Below are positions 42,979-51,109 of a stretch of 64,000 bases of DNA, in pieces (position 1 is the first letter of the stretch; every line of letters starts with the position of its first letter). The notes beneath the pieces were generated by a model. It was not told the DNA's origin and did not search any database. It saw only the letters and a list, made by a program, of their open reading frames with translations. Both the position numbers and the translations under genes were made by a program. The stretch is from Pseudonocardia halophobica (GTDB taxonomy: Bacteria > Actinomycetota > Actinomycetes > Mycobacteriales > Pseudonocardiaceae): assembly GCF_027922425.1 (NCBI RefSeq), contig NZ_BSFQ01000009.1:152869-216868 (forward strand), written 5' to 3'.

Positions 42979-45900
42979 ACATCGGTTGACCTGCGGAAAC
43001 CCGGTCGAGTTCGGCGAGCGACGCGGCCGCCCGCGCCTCCCAGTGGGGCGAGCCGAGCCGGCGCGCGATCGCACCGGCGCGCTCGAAGTGGGCTCGCCGC
43101 TCGTCGACCGGCCTTCCCAGCACTCCGCCGAGCTCGCCGAGGTGCTGCGCGACGGGGCCGAGCGTGACCGTCCCGCTGCCGAGCCCGGCCAGCTGGTCGG
43201 CCCACGGCCCGAGCTCGGCCAGGCAGGCGGCCGCGGCCTCCCGGTCGCCGAGCGCGACCGCGACCTCGGCGCGCAGCCCCATGAACAGCAGCCAGTAGTA
43301 GGTGCGCGGCGGGTGCAGGTCGGGCCGCCAGAGGGCGCGGGCCTCGTCGACCCGCCCGGCGGCGACCAGTGCGCGGGCGGTCGGGTCGGTGATGGCGATG
43401 GGGATCCGGGCCTGCAGCGCCGCGAAGGCCGGGGCCAGCTCGGCGAGCCTGCCCTGCGCGTGCCGGACCCCGAACAGCCCGAAGAGGCCGAGGGTGTCGG
43501 CGTTGATCGCGCCGACGGACTCCATGGCGGCCTGCACCGTCGCGTACCCCTGCTCGGCCCGCGCGAAGTCCCCGGCGACGACGGCGCGCAGCGCGGCGAA
43601 GATCGCCGCCCACGCGAGCGTCACGCCGAGCTGGCCGCCGGAGGCCGCGGCGATCGCGGCGTCGGCGTGCCGCTGCGCCCCGTCGAGGTCGAACCGCTCG
43701 CAGGCGATCATGAAGAGCAGGTGGTGGCCCTCGGAGCGGTACCCCGCCAGCCCGGCCCGCTCCGCGGTCCCCAGCAGCTCGCGCCCCACCCCCTCGAGCT
43801 CGTGCCGGAGGTCGGGGCCCAGCGCGGCGAAGGAGCGGGCGTTGAGCACCCGGCACCGCAGCAGCGGGTCGCCGAGGCCGGTCGACAGGTCCATGGCCTC
43901 GGCGGTCAGCCGGCGGACCCGGACGTCGTCGTGGGACTCCAGCTCGAACGTCAGCGCGACGAGCAGCCGGCACCGCGTCGCCGGGTCGAGGCCGGGCTCG
44001 GCGAGGGCCCCGTCGAGCAGGCCGACGAGCTCCGCGTCGACGGCGACGTCCTGCCGGATCGTCCACGAGACCGGCGCGTCGTAGCTGGTCAACGCCGCGA
44101 CCAGGGACGCGGTGCCGCGCGCACGGTCGACCGCGGCACGGCGGGCACCGACGGCCGCGGCCACCTGGCCGGCGTGTGCCAGCGCGGAGACGTGCCCGCA
44201 ACGCAGGGCGACCTCGTGGTCGACGCCGACGCCCGCCGGGCCGGCCAGGTCGATCGCGGCCGCCCAGAGCCGCGCCGCGTCCCGGTGCGCCCCGAAGCCC
44301 GCGGCCTCGTGCGCCGCCGCCTCGACGTGCCGCACCGCGACGGCCGCCGGCACGGCCGGGCCCGCCTCGAGCGCGTGCCGGGCGAGGGCCGCGGGATCAC
44401 CGGAGCCGGCCTCGACCGCGGTCAGCGCCGCCGCGTGCAGGCGGGTGCGCCGGAGCCGTGGCAGGTCGGCGTCGAGGGTGTCCCGGACGAGGGCGTGCGC
44501 GAACCGGACCCGGCCGGGTGCGGGCTCGGTCAGCAGGCCCGCGAGCACGCCCAGCTCGAGCGCGTCGAGCACGCCGTCCTCCGAACCACCCGCTGCGCCG
44601 GCCAACCGGACCAGGGTGTCGATGTCGACCTCCCGGCCGAGCACCGCAGCCTGGCCCAGCACGGTCCGGGCGGGCGCAGGGAGCCGCGCGACCCGGCGGC
44701 GCAGGACGTCCCGCACCCCGGCCGGGATCGCGTCAACTGCGGCCCCGGTGCCCTCGACCGCGATCAGCCGGGCGGTCTCGCGGACGAAGAGCGGGTTGCC
44801 GTCCGTGCGCTCGGTGACCAGGGCGACCGTGTGCTCGTCGGGATCGGCGACGCCCTGCCGGGCCAGCAGCGCGCGCACCTCCGGCCCGGTCAATCCGGCC
44901 AGCGCGATACGGTCGGCGACCGGCCCGGCGAGGGCGGCCAGCGTGGCGGCGAGGTCCGGGCCGACCTCGGTCGGCCGCAGCGTCGCGACGACGAGTACGG
45001 GCGCCGCGCCGAGCCCGCCGACGACCGCGCGGAGCAGCTGCAGCGTCTCGTCCTCGGCCCGGTGCAGGTCGTCGAGCACGAGCAGCACCGGCCCGCCCGC
45101 CGCGGCGCCTCCGACCAGCTCGACGACGGCCCGGGACAACCAGAACGTCTCGCCGACCTCCTCCCGCCCGGGCCCGGCGGCCCGCAGCGGGGCGAGCCGC
45201 GCGGCGAGCTCGTCGGGCACCGGTGCGGCCCGGGCCAGCTCCTCGACCAGCTCGGTCCAGGCCCAGCCGGGCGGGGCGCCGTCGACCTCCGGGCACCGGC
45301 CGAGCGCGGTCGTCCACCCCGGGAGGCCCGCCCGGAACGCCTCGACCAGGGCGGACTTGCCGCCACCCGCGTCGGCCTCCACGAGCACGACGGCCACCCC
45401 GAACCGGGCGCGCTCGGCCGCGGCGCGCAACCGCTCCAGTTCGGCGGCCCGCCCCACGATGGCCGGTCCGGGCTCCGGCGCGACGGCGCGGGGCGCGCCG
45501 GGGTGCGGCGCGACGGGGTGCTCGGCGTGGGTGAGGACGTCCTGCTCCACCGCCCGCAGCTCCGGCCCCGGGTCGACGCCCAGCTCCTCGGCCAGCCGCG
45601 TGCGCGCGGCCGCGAGCACCGCGAGCGCGTCCGCCTGGCGGCCGGTGCGGTAGAGGGCGAGCGCGAGCAGCCGCACCGCGTTCTCGCGCAGGGGATGGTC
45701 GCGCAGCAGGAGCTCGAGATCGGGCACGACGTCGGAGGCCCGGCCCCGCGCGAGCCGGGCCTCGGCGAGCCGTTCGGTCGCGACGAGCCGCAGCTCGCCC
45801 AGCCGCGCGGCCTCCGGTGCGGCCCAGCGTTCGTCGGCGAACTCGGCGAGGGCGGGTCCCGACCAGGAGCGCAGCGCCTCGGCCAGCAGCTCCTCCGCCC

Positions 45901-46267
45901 GGTCCGGCGGGGCGACCGCGGCGGCGTCGAGCAGGGCGCCCACGCGCCGGGAGTCCAGGCCGTCGGCGGGCAGCCGCAGCGCGTACCCCGGCGGCTCGCT
46001 GACCAGCACCGTCGCCGGCGTGCGGGGCCGCCGGTCCGGTTCGAGCACCCGCCGCAGGTGCGAGACGTGGACCTGCAGGGCGCCGAGCGCGCGGGGTGGC
46101 GGCTCGCCGCGCCACAGGTCGTCGACGAGCAGGTCGGTGGAGACCACCTCGCCGCCCGCCACGGCGAGCCGGGCCAGCACCGCGCGCTGCCGCGGCCCGC
46201 CCAGGTCGACGGGCACGCCGGCGACCTCGGCCCGGACCGGGCCGAGCACCGCGACCCGGACCACCAC
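42974..46267 (-). CDS. SARP/AfsR-type transcriptional regulator with BTAD and AAA-ATPase domains
   Basis: 1,097 aa. OmpR-like DNA-binding domain (1-100: VAVLGPVRAEVAGVPVDLGG, ALGALQVHVSHLRRVLEP), BTAD (about 105-250: EELLAEALRSWSGPALAEFA, YRTGRQADALAVLAAARTRL), then an NTPase with Walker A ADAGGGKSALVEAF and Walker-B-like VLLVLDDLHRAEDETL, and TPR-like helices to the end. SARPs activate secondary-metabolite clusters, but no such cluster is adjacent. GTG 46267 (or 46264) is chosen because the SARP fold begins immediately; the frame stays open upstream. It is divergent from a TetR gene. Confidence 0.87.
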   Translation of the reverse strand: MVVRVAVLGPVRAEVAGVPVDLGGPRQRAVLARLAVAGGEVVSTDLLVDDLWRGEPPPRALGALQVHVSHLRRVLEPDRRPRTPATVLVSEPPGYALRLPADGLDSRRVGALLDAAAVAPPDRAEELLAEALRSWSGPALAEFADERWAAPEAARLGELRLVATERLAEARLARGRASDVVPDLELLLRDHPLRENAVRLLALALYRTGRQADALAVLAAARTRLAEELGVDPGPELRAVEQDVLTHAEHPVAPHPGAPRAVAPEPGPAIVGRAAELERLRAAAERARFGVAVVLVEADAGGGKSALVEAFRAGLPGWTTALGRCPEVDGAPPGWAWTELVEELARAAPVPDELAARLAPLRAAGPGREEVGETFWLSRAVVELVGGAAAGGPVLLVLDDLHRAEDETLQLLRAVVGGLGAAPVLVVATLRPTEVGPDLAATLAALAGPVADRIALAGLTGPEVRALLARQGVADPDEHTVALVTERTDGNPLFVRETARLIAVEGTGAAVDAIPAGVRDVLRRRVARLPAPARTVLGQAAVLGREVDIDTLVRLAGAAGGSEDGVLDALELGVLAGLLTEPAPGRVRFAHALVRDTLDADLPRLRRTRLHAAALTAVEAGSGDPAALARHALEAGPAVPAAVAVRHVEAAAHEAAGFGAHRDAARLWAAAIDLAGPAGVGVDHEVALRCGHVSALAHAGQVAAAVGARRAAVDRARGTASLVAALTSYDAPVSWTIRQDVAVDAELVGLLDGALAEPGLDPATRCRLLVALTFELESHDDVRVRRLTAEAMDLSTGLGDPLLRCRVLNARSFAALGPDLRHELEGVGRELLGTAERAGLAGYRSEGHHLLFMIACERFDLDGAQRHADAAIAAASGGQLGVTLAWAAIFAALRAVVAGDFARAEQGYATVQAAMESVGAINADTLGLFGLFGVRHAQGRLAELAPAFAALQARIPIAITDPTARALVAAGRVDEARALWRPDLHPPRTYYWLLFMGLRAEVAVALGDREAAAACLAELGPWADQLAGLGSGTVTLGPVAQHLGELGGVLGRPVDERRAHFERAGAIARRLGSPHWEARAAASLAELDRVSAGQPMS

Positions 46268-46293
46268 GGCGTCAGTCAACCCGATCTTCGCGC

Positions 46294-46314
46294 GCCCGCC
46301 CAGATCGGGCGGGC
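46294..46314. promoter_or_regulatory. inverted repeat GCCCGCCC-N5-GGGCGGGC in a divergent promoter
   Basis: Perfect 8-bp arms with spacer AGATC, 27 nt upstream of the SARP start and 54 nt upstream of the TetR start. It could be an operator or a transcript hairpin. Such GC-only arms also arise by chance in this composition. Confidence 0.3.
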
Positions 46315-46367
46315 AAAACAGTCGGTCGTGCCGGGAAACCCGGCCGCGGCCGACTACCCTCCCGGGC

Positions 46368-46985
46368 ATGGCCGCACCGACCCCGCGTCGCACCCAGGGC
46401 GAGCGGCGGGCCAGCAGCCACGCGCTCATCCTCGACGCCGCCGTGCGCAGCCTGATGGAGGACGGCTACTCCGGCGCCACCACCGTGACCATCCAGGAGC
46501 GCGCCGGGGTCTCCCGCGGGCGGCTGCTGCACCACTTCCCCTCCCGGACCGCGCTGCTCGTCGCCGCCGCCCAGCACCTCGCCGTCGAGCGGATCACGGA
46601 CATGGAGAGCTGGCCGCACGCCACCGCGAGCGGCGCCGAGCGCATCGACCGGGCGGTCGAGCTGCTCTGGGAGACCTTCCGCCAGCCCTACTTCTGGGCC
46701 GCGATGGAGCTGTGGACGGCCGCCCGCACGGACGAGACCCTGCGCGCCGAGCTGCTGCCGGAGGAGCGGCGGCTGGGCCTGGCGATCCAGCACGTGGTCG
46801 CGGCGCTGTTCGGGCCGGTCCACTCCACCCACCCGGCGTTCGACGACGTCCGGGAGCTGATGTTCACCAGCATGCGCGGCGTGGCGCTGACCTACGCGAT
46901 CGACCCGCGCGACCCCACCACGGACCCGCACCTGGACCTGTGGAAGCGGCTCGCGCGGCAGATGCTCACCGACGGTCGAACCTGA
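46368..46985 (+). CDS. TetR family transcriptional regulator
   Basis: 205 aa. HTH: RRTQGERRASSHALILDAAV, GATTVTIQERAGVSRGRLLH and HFPSRTALLVAAAQHL. The C-terminal domain is of the YcdC/TetR_C type. ATG 46368 begins the family sequence. It precedes a dienoyl-CoA-isomerase-like gene by 22 nt and probably controls that run. An inverted repeat at 47854-47873, before the CMD gene, has TetR-operator form. Confidence 0.86.
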   Translation: MAAPTPRRTQGERRASSHALILDAAVRSLMEDGYSGATTVTIQERAGVSRGRLLHHFPSRTALLVAAAQHLAVERITDMESWPHATASGAERIDRAVELLWETFRQPYFWAAMELWTAARTDETLRAELLPEERRLGLAIQHVVAALFGPVHSTHPAFDDVRELMFTSMRGVALTYAIDPRDPTTDPHLDLWKRLARQMLTDGRT

Positions 46986-47007
46986 CCGGTACCCGCGAGA
47001 GGACACC

Positions 47008-47814
47008 ATGGAGTTCGAGACGCTCACCGTGGAGGCGAAGGACGGCGTCGCGCAGCTGCGGCTCGACCGGCCCGCCCAGGCCAACGCGCTGAACCGGACG
47101 CTCTGGTCGGAGCTGCGCACGGCCGTCGACGCGCTCGACGCCGACCCGACCGTCCGCGTGGTGGTGATCGCGGGCAACGGGAAGCACTTCTGCGCCGGCA
47201 TCGACCTCGAGATGCTCGGCAGCCTGCGCGCCGGCGCGGACTGCGCGGGACGGGCGGCCGAGGCCCTGCGCCGCACGATCCTCGACCTGCAGGACGTGAT
47301 CACCAGCGTCGAGCGGTGCCGGGTGCCGGTGATCGCGGCCGTGCACGGGGCGTGCGTCGGCGCCGGGATGGACCTCGCCACCGCCTGCGACCTGCGGTAC
47401 AGCACCGAGGACGCGCGATTCGTGGTCAAGGAGATCGACATGGCCGTGGTGGCCGACGTCGGCGTCCTGCAGCGGCTGCCGCGGATCGTCGGCGAGGGCG
47501 TGACCCGCGAGCTCGCCTACACCGGCCGGACCGTCAGCGGCGGCGAGGCGCTCGGCCTGCGGCTGGTCAACGGCGTGTACCCCGATGCCGAGGCGCTCGC
47601 CACCGGGGTCGCCGAGCTGGCCGCGTCGCTCGCCGCCAAGCCGCCGCTCGCCCTGCGCGGCACCAAGCACGCGATCACCTACGCCCGCGACCACACCGTG
47701 GCCGACGCGCTGGACCAGGTCGCCACCTGGAACGCGGGCACGCTGATCTCGGCCGACCTCGACGAGGCCCTGGCCGCCGCGAAGGAGCGCCGCCCCGCCG
47801 TCTACCGCGACTAG
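47008..47814 (+). CDS. crotonase family protein, probable delta3,5-delta2,4-dienoyl-CoA isomerase (ECH1-like)
   Basis: 268 aa. Crotonase oxyanion hole HFCAGIDLEML and VHGACVGAGMDLATACDLRY. The segment FVVKEIDMAVVADVGVLQRL, then PRIVGEG, is characteristic of ECH1-type dienoyl-CoA isomerases, whose acidic residues (Glu and Asp here) shift dienes. It may process unsaturated acyl-CoAs from fatty-acid or ring catabolism. Downstream of TetR by 22 nt. boxC (another crotonase) lies 3.3 kb away on the other strand. Confidence 0.82.
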   Translation: MEFETLTVEAKDGVAQLRLDRPAQANALNRTLWSELRTAVDALDADPTVRVVVIAGNGKHFCAGIDLEMLGSLRAGADCAGRAAEALRRTILDLQDVITSVERCRVPVIAAVHGACVGAGMDLATACDLRYSTEDARFVVKEIDMAVVADVGVLQRLPRIVGEGVTRELAYTGRTVSGGEALGLRLVNGVYPDAEALATGVAELAASLAAKPPLALRGTKHAITYARDHTVADALDQVATWNAGTLISADLDEALAAAKERRPAVYRD

Positions 47815-47853
47815 AGCGCGGCCTCCTCGGCCGAACAGGTGATCGCGGTTGAG

Positions 47854-47873
47854 TGTCAAACGACCGTTTGGCA
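47854..47873. promoter_or_regulatory. near-perfect inverted repeat around CAAACG-AC-CGTTTG, candidate TetR operator
   Basis: Inner arms CAAACG/CGTTTG are perfect and the outer bases TGT/GCA extend them to nine with one mismatch. It lies 32 nt before the CMD ATG and 40 nt after the crotonase stop, in an unusually AT-rich patch for this window. Likely a promoter region for the CMD-SDR-SnoaL run. Confidence 0.55.
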
Positions 47874-47904
47874 GTGTCGGGCCCACACCGAGGGAGGTGG
47901 GAAC

Positions 47905-48390
47905 ATGCCGCGGATCACGCCGCTGCCCGTCGACGAGTCCGGCAACGCGGTCACCAACAGCGTCCTGGCCAGGACGATGGGCCGGCGCCCCGAGATCCTG
48001 AAGGCCTTCGCCCGGCTCGACGCGGCGACCCGGTTCCACGGGCTGCTGCCGGGGTCGCTCAAGGAGGCGCTGCGCCGGGCCACCGCGGGTGAGATCGGGT
48101 GCGAGTACTGCGCGTCGTTGGACACCGGCGACCGTCCCGGCGCCACCGACCGGCGCGAGTCGCTCGCCGTGGCCTTCGCCCAGCTCATCGCGCAGGACCC
48201 CGCCGGGATCACCGACGCCCAGTTCGACGTCCTGCGCGAGGAGTTCACCGAGGACGAGATCGTGGAGCTGGTCGCGTTCGTCTGCCTGGTCGGGGTGGCC
48301 GGCCAGATGTTCGGCGCGGTCATGGGGCTGGAGGCGGCCGATCCCGCGGAGGCGGCCGAGTACCAGCGGGTGATCTCCGGCCGTGGGTGA
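47905..48390 (+). CDS. carboxymuconolactone decarboxylase (CMD/AhpD-like) family protein
   Basis: 161 aa. The helical CMD fold carries a CxxC redox pair, Cys66 and Cys69 (EIGCEYCAS), as in AhpD-type peroxidase-linked proteins; true decarboxylases lack it. FHGLLPGSLKEALRRATAGE and EIVELVAFVCLVGVAGQMFG are the flanking helices. GAGGTGG precedes the ATG. The stop overlaps the next gene by 8 nt. Probably a redox or antioxidant protein attached to the catabolic run. Confidence 0.83.
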   Translation: MPRITPLPVDESGNAVTNSVLARTMGRRPEILKAFARLDAATRFHGLLPGSLKEALRRATAGEIGCEYCASLDTGDRPGATDRRESLAVAFAQLIAQDPAGITDAQFDVLREEFTEDEIVELVAFVCLVGVAGQMFGAVMGLEAADPAEAAEYQRVISGRG

Positions 48391-49153
48391 CCGGCTGCGC
48401 GGCCTCGCCGTCGTGGTCACCGGGGCCGGGTCGGGGATCGGCCGGGCGGCCGCCGAGGCCTTCGCCGCGGAGGGGGCGGACCTCGTCCTCGCCGATCGCG
48501 ACGCCGACGCCGTCGAGCAGGTCGCCAAGGAGACCGGCGGCCTCGCCGTGGCCACGGACGTCACGGACGAGGCCCAGGTTGCCGCGATGGCCGCGGCGGC
48601 CGTCGACGCCTTCGGCCGGATCCACGGCCTCTACGCGAACGCCGGGATCGACGGCGCAGGGCGCGCCCACGAGCTCACCCACGCGCGGTGGTCCCGGGTG
48701 CTCGACGTGAACCTCACCGGCACCTGGCTCACCATCCGCGCGGTGCTCCCCGCCATGCTCGCCGCGGGCGGCGGCTCGATCGTCACACAGGCCAGCACCG
48801 CGGCCCTCACGGGCGTACCGGACCTGGCTGCCTACAGCGCGGCCAAGGGCGGCGTGACCGCCCTGACCAGGCAGATCGCCGTCGACTACGGCCGCGAGGG
48901 GATCCGGGCCAACGCGTTGTGCCCCGGTACCGTCTGGACCCCGCTGGTGGAGCGCACGTACGCCGGGCGCGGCGGGGACGCCACGTTCGGCTCGATGGAC
49001 GCGATGCGGGAGCGGGCGGCGCGCGGCTACCCGCTGGGCCGCCTGGGCACCCCCGCCGAGATCGCCGCCTTCGCCCTGTTCCTGCTCTCCCCCGAGTCGT
49101 CCTGAATCAGTGGCGGTGTCTTCGCCGCGGACGGCGGCTACACCGCGCGCTGA
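48383..49153 (+). pseudogene. SDR oxidoreductase interrupted by an in-frame TGA near the C-terminus
   Basis: The GTG at 48383 opens a classical SDR: VVVTGAGSGIGRAAAEAF, LYANAGIDGAG, LDVNLTGTWLTIRAVLPAML, YSAAKGGVTALTRQIA and NALCPGTVWTPLV. Translation stops at TGA 49103-49105 after 240 residues (ending LSPESS), but the same frame continues ISGGVFAADGGYTAR to TGA 49151-49153. The consensus at this point is S-S/D-W-V/I-T/S-G-x-x-x-x-x-DGG, so the TGA replaces the conserved Trp (TGG). A one-base change or sequencing error is the simplest cause. The lost tail contains the conserved DGG, so the product may be impaired or may still fold. Confidence 0.8.
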
Positions 49154-49176
49154 ACACCCCTGAGAGGAGCGACGTC

Positions 49177-49611
49177 GTGACCGACGACCCGCTGCGCCCG
49201 CTGTACACCTACCTCGACCGCGTCGACGCCGGGGACGTCGACGCCGTCGGCGCCCTGTTCACCGAGGACGGCGTCTACGACATCCTCAACACCGAGCACC
49301 GCGGACCGGCGGACATCGTGCGGTACCTGCGGACCGCCCTGTCCGCCTGGGAGCGGACCAGCCACCACGCGAGCAACCCGTTGGTGGACGTCGCCGGCGA
49401 CACCGCCCGGATCTCCGCGAGCCTCTACGCGTACCACTCCGCCGGCGAGGCCGTCTGGCACTTCTGGGGTCGCTACACCCAGCGCCTCGTCCGCCGCGGC
49501 GACGGCTGGGCCATCGCCCACATGGCGCTGATCGGGATCGCGTCGGACCCGCCGGGCGATCCGGCGCAGTTCACCGGGCACCCCGACCGCCGGCCCGTCG
49601 AGGCGCCGTGA
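49177..49611 (+). CDS. SnoaL-like / NTF2-fold protein
   Basis: 144 aa: LRPLYTYLDRVDAGDVDAVG, ALFTEDGVYDIL, HHASNPLVDVAGDTARISAS and VWHFWGRYTQRLVRRGDGWA form the cone-shaped NTF2 fold shared by SnoaL cyclases, ketosteroid isomerases and small subunits of ring-hydroxylating dioxygenases. GAGAGG precedes the GTG start. It follows the interrupted SDR by 23 nt. Function not assignable. Confidence 0.75.
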   Translation: MTDDPLRPLYTYLDRVDAGDVDAVGALFTEDGVYDILNTEHRGPADIVRYLRTALSAWERTSHHASNPLVDVAGDTARISASLYAYHSAGEAVWHFWGRYTQRLVRRGDGWAIAHMALIGIASDPPGDPAQFTGHPDRRPVEAP

Positions 49612-49648
49612 CCCCGCCGCAACGGGATCGTCGCTGGTCGGCCGTGGT

Positions 49649-49690
49649 CGTGAGTGGCAACTGCCCCTCTAGGGGCAGTTGCCGCTCACG
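49649..49690. terminator. 42-bp palindromic repeat, copy 3, between convergent SnoaL-like gene and boxB
   Basis: The most symmetric copy: CGTGAGTGGCAACTGCCCCT, a central CTAG, and GGGGCAGTTGCCGCTCACG; the arms match at nearly every position. It lies 38 nt after the SnoaL-like stop and 2 nt from the boxB stop codon (complement of 49693-49695). Confidence 0.75.
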
Positions 49691-49692
49691 GG

Positions 49693-51105
49693 TCACGCGA
49701 AGTGGACGTACTCGTAGTCGAAGGGCTGGCCGTTGATGCCGTTGGTCGGCGGGGCGATCCAGCCGGCGATCTTGCCGGGCTCGTAGACCGGGCGCATCAG
49801 GTTCTGCACGTGCGCTTTGTCGCCGGCGCTGGGCAGCCAGGAGTCCTCCTTGGCCTTCCACGCGTCCTCGCCGACGACCTCGCCCGAGGGCGTGACGTTG
49901 TGCTCGGAGAACAGCCCGACCTGCCGGTTGAAGCCGACGTGCGGCAGGTACAGCGACTCGTCGAAGCCGTTCTTGGCCAGGATGCGGTTCCAGCGCTTGA
50001 GGCCGGACTGACAGTCCTTGACGTACTCGTTGCGCAGGTCGAGGTTGAGCGCGAGCAGCGCGGAGACCTCGTCGGTGGTCATCCGCCCGTCCTTGACGGT
50101 GTCGATGGTGAAGGCGTCCTCGGTGAGCCGGTGGTCGTCCTTGCGGCGCTCCTCCTGCCAGCGGCCCTTCAGGCCGGCGGTGAAGTAGTTGGCCGCGTTC
50201 GTGGACTGCTCGGAGCCGAACAGGTCCAGCGACACCGAGTAGTGGAAGTTGATGTACTTCTGGATCACGTCCAGCGGGATGCCGCCGTGCGGGGCGACGT
50301 CGGCGGTGTCGTGCTCGCGCATCAGCTCGCAGGTCCGCGTGACCACCCGGTCGATGCCGGTGGTGCCCACGAACATGTGGTGCGCCTCCTCCTTCAACAT
50401 GAACTCGCAGGTGCGCGAGAGCGGGTCGAAGGCGGACTCCTTCAGCGTGCCGAGCTGGTACTTCCCGTCCCGGTCGGTGAAGTACGTGAACATGTAGAAG
50501 GACAGCCAGTCCGGCGTCTCCTCGTTGAACGCCCCGAGGATGCGCGGGCTGTCGACGTCGCCGGAGTTGCGCTGCAGCAGCGCCTCGGCCTCCTCGCGGC
50601 CGTTGCGGCCGAAGTAGGCGTGCAGCAGGTACACCATCGCCCAAAGGTGCCGGCCCTCCTCCACGTTGACCTGGAAGAGGTTGCGCAGGTCGTAGAGCGA
50701 CGGGGCGGTCTCGCCCAGGCGGCGCTGCTGCTCCACCGAGGCCGGCTCGGTGTCGCCCTGGATCACGATCAGCCGCTGCAGGTCGGCGCGGTACTCACCG
50801 GGCACCTGCTGCCAGACCGGCTCGCCCTTCTGCTCGCCGAAGGCGATCCGCCGGTCGTCGCCGCGCTCGGCGAGGAACACGCCCCACCGGTACTCCTCCA
50901 TGGCGACGTGCCCGAACTGCGCCCAGCCCTCCTTGCCGACGTCGACCGCCGTGCGCAGGTAGACGTCCTGCGTCGGGACCGCCGGGCCCATCGTCTTCCA
51001 CCAGTTGAGGAAGTTCGGCTGCCACGACTCCAGCGCACGCTGCAGCTTGCGGTCGCTCGCGAGGTCGACGTTGTTGGGGATCTTCTCGGAGTAGTCGATG
51101 CTCAT
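49693..51105 (-). CDS. boxB: benzoyl-CoA 2,3-epoxidase, oxygenase subunit BoxB
   Basis: 470 aa. BoxB is the diiron enzyme that epoxidises benzoyl-CoA with electrons from BoxA. All six diiron ligands are in place: Glu120 (GDTE), Glu150 and His153 (EEGRH), Asp211, Glu240 and His243 (KEEAHHMF). As I recall the characterised enzyme, these are the same residue numbers. WQPNFLNWWKTMGP and HVAMEEYRWGVFLAERGDDR are near-invariant family segments. It starts 4 nt after boxC's stop. The ATG is preceded by GAGCACATG-type sequence; no strong Shine-Dalgarno is visible, so coupling to boxC is likely. Confidence 0.95.
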   Translation of the reverse strand: MSIDYSEKIPNNVDLASDRKLQRALESWQPNFLNWWKTMGPAVPTQDVYLRTAVDVGKEGWAQFGHVAMEEYRWGVFLAERGDDRRIAFGEQKGEPVWQQVPGEYRADLQRLIVIQGDTEPASVEQQRRLGETAPSLYDLRNLFQVNVEEGRHLWAMVYLLHAYFGRNGREEAEALLQRNSGDVDSPRILGAFNEETPDWLSFYMFTYFTDRDGKYQLGTLKESAFDPLSRTCEFMLKEEAHHMFVGTTGIDRVVTRTCELMREHDTADVAPHGGIPLDVIQKYINFHYSVSLDLFGSEQSTNAANYFTAGLKGRWQEERRKDDHRLTEDAFTIDTVKDGRMTTDEVSALLALNLDLRNEYVKDCQSGLKRWNRILAKNGFDESLYLPHVGFNRQVGLFSEHNVTPSGEVVGEDAWKAKEDSWLPSAGDKAHVQNLMRPVYEPGKIAGWIAPPTNGINGQPFDYEYVHFA

Positions 51106-51109
51106 GTGC

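Noticed and set aside
46294..46314. GCCCGCCC hairpin as a rho-independent terminator
   Set aside because: It lies between divergent starts, not after a gene, and is followed by A residues rather than T on the plus strand.
49103..49105. TGA read as selenocysteine
   Set aside because: No SECIS-like hairpin directly downstream, and the aligned residue in SDRs is tryptophan, not cysteine. A mutation or sequencing error is simpler.
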